From an uncultured Desulfobulbus sp. (lineage in GTDB: Bacteria > Desulfobacterota > Desulfobulbia > Desulfobulbales > Desulfobulbaceae), in the NCBI GenBank assembly GCA_946539945.1, contig CAMNHX010000135.1:1-5339 (forward strand): a stretch of 5,339 nucleotides of DNA. Reading direction: 5' to 3'. The first letter of the stretch is position 1. Each line of letters opens with the position of its first letter. The translations under genes and the position numbers were made by a program. Below are positions 1 through 5,088 of the stretch, one piece after another. The notes under the pieces were generated by a model that made no database searches, was not told the origin of the DNA, and saw only the letters and a program-made list of their open reading frames with translations.

Positions 1-2
1 AC

Positions 3-128
3 AACATAGTGGACAAGCTTTTGGAGTCCATTGCCCGTGGTCTGTGGCAGGCTGAACCAGAGATGGAAGAGGCGCTCAAAAACGCCTGGCTGGAAAGCGA
101 AGGCGAACTCGAAGAGTGGAGCGAGTGA
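3..128 (+). CDS. cobN: CobN-like cobaltochelatase large subunit, C-terminal end only (partial)
   Basis: This is an open reading frame entering from the left edge and ending at TGA 126-128; only the last 41 codons are visible. The fragment is helical and acidic: it contains ESIARGLWQAEP followed by a stretch ending in ESEGELEEWSE. The arrangement of an Arg-Gly-(Leu/Met)-Trp turn, a helix with Glu-Glu-Leu-type repeats and a closing Glu-Gly-x-(Leu/Ile)-Glu is what I recall from the extreme C-terminus of CobN/BchH-family proteins. Known role of the family: the large subunit binds the tetrapyrrole (hydrogenobyrinate diamide for CobN) and the metal, and carries out insertion driven by the two AAA+ partners, here encoded downstream. 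The tail alone is short, so the call leans heavily on the neighbouring BchI- and BchD-like genes. The alternative is a BchH- or HmuS-type homologue of the same superfamily with another metal or direction of reaction. Confidence 0.72.
   Translation, partial: NIVDKLLESIARGLWQAEPEMEEALKNAWLESEGELEEWSE
118..121 (+). promoter_or_regulatory. Ribosome-binding site of the TonB receptor gene, inside the cobN tail
   Basis: GGAG lies six bases before ATG 128 and inside the last codons of the CobN-like gene. It supports ATG 128 over the upstream in-frame GTG at 116, which would add only Met-Glu-Arg-Val before an otherwise typical signal peptide. The ATG shares one base with the upstream stop (TGATG), a usual translational-coupling arrangement. 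Confidence 0.65.
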
Positions 129-1828
129 TGCGGCGTCTTGTCTGTGTCTGCCTCATCATCCTGCTTGCCGCTCCGGGCGCTTTTGTCCACGCTGACGAGA
201 TCATCCGCTTTACCCGCGAGGACATCAGCCGCATGAAGGTCAACCGCATTGCCGACGTACTGAATCAGGCCCCAGGCGTGAGCGCGGGCGAGTCCTCGGT
301 GAGCATTCACGGATCCACCAAGGTGAAAGTTCTGGTGGACGGTCGGCCCATCAACGATCCCGGTTCCTCATACGGCGCGGTAAACTGGAGCGTGGTGAGT
401 CTGGAGAGCATCGAGCGCATAGAGATTCTGCCCGGACAGGGCGGAGTGCGCTACGGTCAGGACGCAGGCGGCGGGGTCATCCTCATCACCACTGGCGCAG
501 GCAAGAGTTTCAGCGGTCAGGTGAAGCTCTGGGGCGGCAACCATGACTCCTGGTTTGCCGATGCCCAGGCCCAGGCCAAGGCAGGGCTTTGGTCCGTGGA
601 GGGCGGGGCGCAGTTCCGCACCACCCACAGCTACACGGAAAACAACGACTCCACCCGCACCCGAGGCGGTCTTGGTTTGGGCTACGGTACTGACGAGCGC
701 CACCAGTTCACCCTGCGGGCGGATCGCATTCACGAGAACCTCGGCAGTCCGGGTCAGCCTGCCTGGCCCACGCCCCACTCCCGCAAGAGCGGGGACAGCA
801 CCCTGCTCTCTGCCCGCCTCGTGTACGAAGACCTGAACCTGGCCACCTTTTACAACGGCAGTGACGAACACCGCCGCGACTTTTCCCGGAAGCTGGACCA
901 GAAACTGGAGGTGGACGAGTTCGGACAGGACATCAACTGGACCCTGCAAACCGGTTCCTGGGGCAATCTGGCCCTGGGCGCAAGTGGACGCCTGAACCAG
1001 GGAGAAGGATCCGATTTTGCCCGCAGGCGGGAACAGAACGGGGCGCTCTTTGCTACCCAGACCTTCAAGCGCAAGGACTCGCCCTGGATTGTGACCTTGG
1101 GCGCACGCGCCTTTGGTTCTGACACCTTTGACTCCGGTTTGAACCCGGAAATCCGGGTGGAGTACAAAAAGCCTGCCTGGTCCCTGGCCCTGGGCTACAA
1201 CCGCAGCAACAACCTGCCCACCCTGCGCCAGCGCTACGCCCGCAGCGGATCCACAGTGCCCAACCCTGATCTGGGGATGGAGACTGCGGACAATCTTCTG
1301 GCTGCCCTGTCGCTTACTCCGGACAAGCGCTTTTCCCTGCGCTTTTCCCTCTTTGACAACCGCATTGAGGACCGCATCACCTACCAGAGCATCGGGCAAG
1401 GTATGGGGCAATATGTGAACTACGGTTCAGTGAGCTATCGGGGCGGCGACTGCGCCTTGAACTGGCAGCCCTTGGACGGTCTGACCATCAAGGCCAATTA
1501 CACCTATCTGGATGCCAAGAACCGGGAGACCGGTTTCAAACTTCCTGCCAAGGCAAGCCATGTGCTACGCGGGGACCTCTTCTGGCAGGTGACAGACAAA
1601 CTGCTGGCCGTTTTCTCTGGCAAGCACAGTTCCAAGGTCTATCTGGACGGCGCGAACCGGGAGGAAGTGGCAGGCTATACCCTCTTTGATCTCCGCGCCG
1701 AATATGACTTCGGCAATGCAGCGCTCTTTGCGGAAAACAACAACCTGACCAATAAACCCTGGCTCTATGCGGACGGGCTTCTGGGACCGCCCCGAACCTG
1801 GCTTGTTGGCCTGCGCTATCGCTGGTGA
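128..1828 (+). CDS. TonB-dependent outer-membrane receptor, probably for a corrinoid
   Basis: The product (566 residues from ATG 128) should be a plugged outer-membrane beta-barrel that takes up a large scarce ligand using energy from TonB/ExbBD. Residues 1-22 form a Sec signal peptide: Met-Arg-Arg, a hydrophobic run, then VHA with cleavage likely before Asp23. The plug spans about 25-122: TREDISRM, ADVLNQAPGV, the conserved VLVDGRPIND (68-77), SIERIEILPG (94-103) and VRYGQDAGGGVILITT (107-122). The rest is alternating polar/aromatic barrel strands, ending in LVGLRYRW with the usual terminal aromatic residue. It has no STN signalling domain and is rather short for the family (BtuB is about 600 residues). 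Only two residues separate the predicted cleavage site from the plug, so no classical TonB box is visible. A corrinoid ligand is inferred from cobN and cbiZ nearby; heme, a cobalt/nickel chelate or a siderophore cannot be excluded. Confidence 0.9.
   Translation: MRRLVCVCLIILLAAPGAFVHADEIIRFTREDISRMKVNRIADVLNQAPGVSAGESSVSIHGSTKVKVLVDGRPINDPGSSYGAVNWSVVSLESIERIEILPGQGGVRYGQDAGGGVILITTGAGKSFSGQVKLWGGNHDSWFADAQAQAKAGLWSVEGGAQFRTTHSYTENNDSTRTRGGLGLGYGTDERHQFTLRADRIHENLGSPGQPAWPTPHSRKSGDSTLLSARLVYEDLNLATFYNGSDEHRRDFSRKLDQKLEVDEFGQDINWTLQTGSWGNLALGASGRLNQGEGSDFARRREQNGALFATQTFKRKDSPWIVTLGARAFGSDTFDSGLNPEIRVEYKKPAWSLALGYNRSNNLPTLRQRYARSGSTVPNPDLGMETADNLLAALSLTPDKRFSLRFSLFDNRIEDRITYQSIGQGMGQYVNYGSVSYRGGDCALNWQPLDGLTIKANYTYLDAKNRETGFKLPAKASHVLRGDLFWQVTDKLLAVFSGKHSSKVYLDGANREEVAGYTLFDLRAEYDFGNAALFAENNNLTNKPWLYADGLLGPPRTWLVGLRYRW
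1328..1351 (+). repeat. 12-base tandem duplication within a barrel strand
   Basis: CGCTTTTCCCTG at 1328-1339 is followed at once by CGCTTTTCCCTC at 1340-1351; 11 of 12 bases match. It is in frame and encodes Arg-Phe-Ser-Leu twice. The alternating pattern fits a beta strand of the receptor barrel. It may be a small slippage duplication, or just the natural alternation of a strand using the same preferred codons. Confidence 0.55.
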
Positions 1829-1833
1829 AGCTC

Positions 1834-3987
1834 ATGGAAGCCCCCATCTATCCCTTTGCAGCCATCATCGGACAGGAGAACCTGCGTCTGGGTCTCCTGC
1901 TGGCAGCGGTGAACCCAAGGATTGGCGGTCTGCTCGCCCGTGGGGAAAAGGGCACGGCCAAGTCCACTTTGGCGCGTGGGCTGGCCGCGCTGCTCCCGGA
2001 AATCGGGGTGACAGAGGGCTGTCCCTTTTGCTGTGCGCCAGAGGACCAGGGACAGTGCCCGCACTGCGGGTCAACAGAGGATGTAAAAGGCACGGGCGCT
2101 CCTGCCGGTGGGCTTACTCCCCCAGTCGCCTGCGGCGACAGCCCTTTCAAAGGGAGGTGGCGCGAAGCGCCGAAGGGAGTCTCCCGTCGCCGCGCTCCCT
2201 TGGTCAACCTGCCCCTGAACGCCACTGAAGACCGGCTGGCTGGTGGTCTGGACTTCACCAAGTCGCTGGCTGAAGGGCGTCCGGTTCTTGCGCCGGGCCT
2301 GCTTGCCGCTGCCCATCAGGGTTTGCTCTACGTGGATGAGGTCAACCTGCTGGATGACCATCTGGTTGACCTGATTCTGGATGCAGCTGCAAGCGGGGTG
2401 AACCGGGTAGAACGTGAGGGCCTGTCCTTCAGCCATCCGGCCCGCTTCACCCTGGTGGGAACCATGAACCCGGAAGAGGGAGAACTGCGGCCCCAACTTC
2501 TGGACCGCTTCGGACTCTGTGTGGACGTGAAGGCAAGCGATGACCCGGAAGAACGGGTTCGGCTCATGGAGGCGCGGGAAGCCTTTGACGCCAACCCAGT
2601 CACCTTCTTTGCCCGCTATCAGGAAGAAAACGCAGTTCTGGCCGAACAGATCCAGCGTGGTCGCGAACTGCTGCCGCTGGTCAGGATGAACGCGGCAATC
2701 ACCCGTTTCATTGCGGAACTCTGCCGGGAAAACCACTGCGCCGGACACCGCGCAGAACTGGTGCTGGATCAGGCAGTCCGCGCCCTGGCTGCACTGGAAG
2801 GCCGGACCAGCGTCACCTTGGCAGATGTGCAGAGGCTTGCACCCTTTGTCCTGCTGCATCGCCGCAGGGATGCGGAACCGCCTCCTCCTCCGCCACCGCC
2901 AGAAGAGCCGGAAGAGCAGCCAGATCAGGACGAGGACAGGCAGGATGAGGCGCAAGAGCAGGAAGAGCGGCAAGAACCGGAAAATCCCGGTCAGGAGCCT
3001 GAAAAAGCGTCCGGGAAAGGGCAGGACGCAGGAGAGCAAAACACCCCTGCGCCTACGGAATCCGGGGAGAAGGACGGGGACCAGTCCCCTGCCTCTTCCA
3101 GCGCCCCGGAGGATCAGGTCTTTGCCATTGGCCAGGTCTTTGCCGTGAAGCCCATTCAGACACCCAAGGATCGCATCCTGCGCCGGGGTTCCGGGCGTCG
3201 GTCCCGGACCCGCATTGCCCAGAAGAAGGGGCGCTATGTCAAGAGCAGCCTCCGCTTTAACGAGGACCTGGCCCTGGACGCCACCCTGCGGGCTGCCGCG
3301 CCTCATCAGCTTGCCCGCAGGCAGACAGGCGGCACGGACAGCGCTCACCTGGCCCTGCTCCTCAACAAAGAGGACCTGCGCGGCAAGATTCGGGAAAAGC
3401 GCATCGGCAATCTCCTGCTCTTTGTGGTGGATGCCAGTGGGTCCATGGCCGCACGCGGTCGCATGGCTGCCACCAAGGGCGCGATCATGTCGCTCTTGCT
3501 GGACGCCTACAAGAAGCGCGATCAGGTGGCGCTCATCAGTTTCCGCAGGAAGGAGGCAGCGCTCAACCTGCCGCCCACCATCTCGGTTGATCTGGCAGGA
3601 AAACTCTTGGCCGAGATGCCGGTAGGCGGTCGCACCCCGCTGTCTGCGGCCCTGGCCCGCTGTCATCAGGAACTGCGCAACTACACGGTGAAAAATCCGG
3701 GCGCTCGGCCCATTGTCATCCTCTTGAGCGATGGCCGGTCCAACGTGAACCTGGCAGGAGAGGTCAGCCAGAGTGCAAAGCCTCTGGACGAGGCCCTGCT
3801 ACTCGCCCGGACCCTGGTCCAGACCTGTCCCACAGCCTGCTTCATCGTGGTGGACACCGAGGAGGCGGGACTCATCAGCTTTGGCCTGGCCCGTAAACTC
3901 GCTGCCGCGCTGGAGGCTCGCTACTTCAGGATAGACGAACTGGAAGCAGAAACCCTGGTCAAGCTGGTCAAGGAGCAAACGACATGA
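1834..3987 (+). CDS. chlD: ChlD/BchD-like (CobT-type) chelatase subunit: AAA+ plus VWA domains
   Basis: This is the medium subunit of a CobNST/BchHID-class ATP-dependent chelatase, a cytoplasmic protein of 717 residues from ATG 1834. Domain order: AAA+ domain about 5-340 with Walker A GEKGTAKST (37-45), a four-Cys patch CPFCC...CPHC (63-78), Walker B LLYVDE (164-169), sensor-1 GTMNPEEGE (209-217, Asn212) and LLDRFG with Arg225; then a linker starting with eight prolines (349-356) followed by Glu/Gln/Asp-rich sequence to about 430; a basic stretch; and a VWA domain with complete MIDAS: DASGS (533-537), Thr601 and Asp633. Classical BchD proteins usually have degenerate ATPase motifs, so the intact set here is notable. 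Residues about 88-120 come from an inserted repeat. ATG 1834 has a weak GGTGA five bases upstream; GTG 1825, overlapping the receptor stop as GTGA, would add three residues and is a real alternative. The gene runs straight on from the receptor and into chlI. Confidence 0.9.
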   Translation: MEAPIYPFAAIIGQENLRLGLLLAAVNPRIGGLLARGEKGTAKSTLARGLAALLPEIGVTEGCPFCCAPEDQGQCPHCGSTEDVKGTGAPAGGLTPPVACGDSPFKGRWREAPKGVSRRRAPLVNLPLNATEDRLAGGLDFTKSLAEGRPVLAPGLLAAAHQGLLYVDEVNLLDDHLVDLILDAAASGVNRVEREGLSFSHPARFTLVGTMNPEEGELRPQLLDRFGLCVDVKASDDPEERVRLMEAREAFDANPVTFFARYQEENAVLAEQIQRGRELLPLVRMNAAITRFIAELCRENHCAGHRAELVLDQAVRALAALEGRTSVTLADVQRLAPFVLLHRRRDAEPPPPPPPPEEPEEQPDQDEDRQDEAQEQEERQEPENPGQEPEKASGKGQDAGEQNTPAPTESGEKDGDQSPASSSAPEDQVFAIGQVFAVKPIQTPKDRILRRGSGRRSRTRIAQKKGRYVKSSLRFNEDLALDATLRAAAPHQLARRQTGGTDSAHLALLLNKEDLRGKIREKRIGNLLLFVVDASGSMAARGRMAATKGAIMSLLLDAYKKRDQVALISFRRKEAALNLPPTISVDLAGKLLAEMPVGGRTPLSAALARCHQELRNYTVKNPGARPIVILLSDGRSNVNLAGEVSQSAKPLDEALLLARTLVQTCPTACFIVVDTEEAGLISFGLARKLAAALEARYFRIDELEAETLVKLVKEQTT
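2100..2199. repeat. REP-like palindromic element inserted in frame in chlD
   Basis: This stretch is packed with inverted repeats: GTCGCC-TGC-GGCGAC (2125-2139); CCCTTT-C-AAAGGG (2142-2154); GGCGC-GAA-GCGCC (2159-2171); GGGAG-T-CTCCC (2175-2185); outer arms GCGGCGAC (2132-2139) with GTCGCCGC (2186-2193); and ACTCCC (2116-2121) with GGGAGT (2175-2180). The chlD frame reads through it, giving residues such as CGDSPFKGRWREAPKG, a peptide of the kind I recall from translated interspersed repeats in many bacterial genomes. More than one other frame on both strands is also open here. The neighbouring ChlI paralogue has nothing resembling it at the matching position just before its LPVGATEDR motif. 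The edges are approximate, and mobility is inferred, since only one copy is in the window. Confidence 0.72.
2423..2480 (+). repeat. 58-base tract identical to one in chlI (copy 1, in chlD)
   Basis: Base for base, 2423-2480 equals 4507-4564, third codon positions included. It covers the codons for SFSHPARFTLVGTMNPEEG, i.e. the segment leading into sensor 1 of the AAA+ domain. Identity breaks on both sides (C/G at 2422 versus 4506, A/C at 2481 versus 4565) and the flanks then differ at many synonymous sites. Confidence 0.95.
3076..3089. repeat. Perfect short inverted repeat in the chlD linker
   Basis: GGGGAC-CA-GTCCCC is a six-base-pair perfect palindrome with a two-base centre, inside the acidic linker coding region. 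It is not followed by a run of T, so it is not a rho-independent terminator. A small mRNA hairpin between the AAA+ and VWA coding parts is possible; it may equally be a chance result of Gly-Asp-Gln-Ser-Pro codons. Confidence 0.4.
3971..3975 (+). promoter_or_regulatory. Ribosome-binding site of chlI, inside the chlD end
   Basis: AGGAG sits eight bases before ATG 3984, in the codons for the last residues of ChlD. Together with the ATGA stop/start overlap at 3984-3987 it fixes the chlI start and implies coupled translation of the two partner subunits. Confidence 0.8.
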
Positions 3988-5060
3988 AACAAGGAAGCCT
4001 CTATCCCTTTGCTGCCCTGGTGGGTCAGGAGTCCATGCGCCTGGCCCTGATCCTCAACGTTATCAATCCGGGCCTGTCTGGCGTACTCATCCGGGGAGAA
4101 AAGGGCACGGCCAAGTCCACGGCTGTCCGCGCTCTGGCCGGAATCCTGCCGGAACTGGCCGTGTTTGCGGGTGATCCCTTTCAGCTTGACCCGGAAAGCG
4201 AGGTGGAAACCTGGCGGGAACTGCGGCGGGCCGCTGGTCTGCCGGACGAAGCCCTGCCCCCTGTCCAGCTTCGCAAGGTGCGGGTAGTGGAATTGCCTGT
4301 GGGCGCCACCGAAGACCGGGTCGTGGGGACCCTGGATCTGGAACGCGCCCTCAAGGCTGGTGAAAAGCGGCTGGAACCGGGCCTGCTTGCCCAAGCCCAT
4401 CGCGGCATCCTCTATGTGGATGAGGTCAACCTGCTGGACGATCACGTGGTTGACGTGCTTTTGGATTCAGCGGCAATGGGTGTGAACAGCATTGAGCGCG
4501 AGGGTGTGTCCTTCAGCCATCCGGCCCGCTTCACCCTGGTGGGAACCATGAACCCGGAAGAGGGCGAACTGCGGCCTCAACTGCTGGATCGTTTTGGACT
4601 CTGTGTCACCATTGGCGGTCTGGACAGCGTGGAGGACCGGGTGAGCATCATGGAGCGCCGCGCCGCCTTTGACGCAGACCCTGAAGCCTTTGCCGCACAG
4701 TGGCGCGAGGAGTCGGAAAAGATCGCGGCAGACATTGTGCGGGCGCGGGAACTCTACCCCCAGACCCAGGCTTCCCGGGACCTGCTCTTCAGGATCGCGG
4801 AAACCTGCCTGAATCTGGGGGTGGACGGCCATCGGGGCGATATTGTCATGCTGAAGTGCGCCCGGACCCTGGCTGCCCTTGAGGGCCGGATCGAGGTCTT
4901 GACCAGGGATGTGGACCGGGCCGCTGATCTGGTTCTGCCGCACCGTCTCCGACGGCAGCCGCTCATGGAGATCGCGCAAAACGTGCAGGCTGTGCGGGAG
5001 CGTACAGCTGCTTCAGGGGACAAATCCGGTGCGGCGGTCAGGCATGGAAGAACGAATTGA
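3984..5060 (+). CDS. chlI: ChlI/BchI-like (CobS-type) AAA+ ATPase subunit of the chelatase
   Basis: This is the small ATPase subunit of the three-part chelatase (358 residues, close to the usual 340-360 for BchI/ChlI). In the family it forms a ring with the D subunit and drives metal insertion by the large subunit in the cytoplasm. Visible motifs: LYPFAALVGQE at the N-terminus, Walker A GEKGTAKST (38-46), ELPVGATEDR before the family insertion, Walker B ILYVDE (142-147), sensor-1 GTMNPEE (187-193, Asn190) and LLDRFG with Arg203. There is no VWA domain. The Cys patch seen in the ChlD paralogue is absent: the matching segment reads GDPFQLDPESE. The start overlaps the chlD stop by four bases. 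The protein is strongly similar to the AAA+ half of ChlD, and the two genes share a 58-base identical tract, so they are duplicates that may still exchange sequence. Cobalt is preferred as metal from the cobN/cbiZ context; Mg chelatase is unlikely, as no chlorophyll gene is seen. Confidence 0.92.
   Translation: MKQGSLYPFAALVGQESMRLALILNVINPGLSGVLIRGEKGTAKSTAVRALAGILPELAVFAGDPFQLDPESEVETWRELRRAAGLPDEALPPVQLRKVRVVELPVGATEDRVVGTLDLERALKAGEKRLEPGLLAQAHRGILYVDEVNLLDDHVVDVLLDSAAMGVNSIEREGVSFSHPARFTLVGTMNPEEGELRPQLLDRFGLCVTIGGLDSVEDRVSIMERRAAFDADPEAFAAQWREESEKIAADIVRARELYPQTQASRDLLFRIAETCLNLGVDGHRGDIVMLKCARTLAALEGRIEVLTRDVDRAADLVLPHRLRRQPLMEIAQNVQAVRERTAASGDKSGAAVRHGRTN
4507..4564 (+). repeat. 58-base tract identical to one in chlD (copy 2, in chlI)
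   Basis: This is the partner of 2423-2480, a constant offset of 2084 bases in direct orientation. Two shorter identical stretches also link the genes: about 23 bases over the Walker A codons (GAAAAGGGCACGGCCAAGTC and the following bases) and about 23 bases over the Walker B codons. Long direct repeats like this could also allow recombination that deletes the interval. Confidence 0.95.
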
Positions 5061-5076
5061 CCCGGAAATCCGAAAC

Positions 5077-5081
5077 AGGAG
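5077..5081 (+). promoter_or_regulatory. Strong ribosome-binding site before the cbiZ-like gene
   Basis: AGGAG lies seven bases before ATG 5089. The other in-frame start, ATG 5044, overlaps the end of chlI by 17 bases and has no good Shine-Dalgarno sequence. This site is the main reason for choosing 5089. Confidence 0.7.
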
Positions 5082-5088
5082 AAAAGCC

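Noticed and set aside
368..1411. A 347-codon open frame on the minus strand opposite the receptor gene
   Set aside because: It is the same kind of shadow: low-complexity Gly/Ala/Val/Gln-rich product, no motifs, fully opposite a clear TonB-receptor plug and barrel.
1767..2228. Overlapping + strand frame across the receptor/chlD junction
   Set aside because: It has no ribosome-binding site and no domain; it stays open partly because the palindromic element is open in several frames.
2878..3030. Possible programmed frameshift in the chlD linker (proline run CCG CCT CCT CCT and the GAA AAA GCG site), as reported for some chlD genes
   Set aside because: No classical slippery heptamer is in the right frame, and a shifted tRNA would pair poorly at the proline codons. 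A minus-one shift would stop at 2946-2948, giving a ChlI-sized product, but a separate chlI gene already supplies that subunit.
3076..3089. The GGGGAC-CA-GTCCCC hairpin as a transcription terminator
   Set aside because: It lies within an intact coding frame and has no downstream T tract.
2071..3666. A 531-codon open frame on the minus strand opposite chlD
   Set aside because: It mirrors codon-biased GC-rich coding sequence on the other strand. Its product shows no recognisable domain, while the + strand frame has full AAA+ and VWA motifs.
3921..4979. Minus-strand open frames opposite chlI, sharing similar peptides with the one opposite chlD
   Set aside because: The shared peptides are explained by the sense-strand similarity of the two AAA+ domains, not by a real antisense gene family.
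5061..5088. A promoter or terminator in the gap between chlI and the cbiZ-like gene
   Set aside because: The gap is only 28 bases, with no hairpin plus T run and no convincing -10/-35 pair; it holds just the ribosome-binding site.
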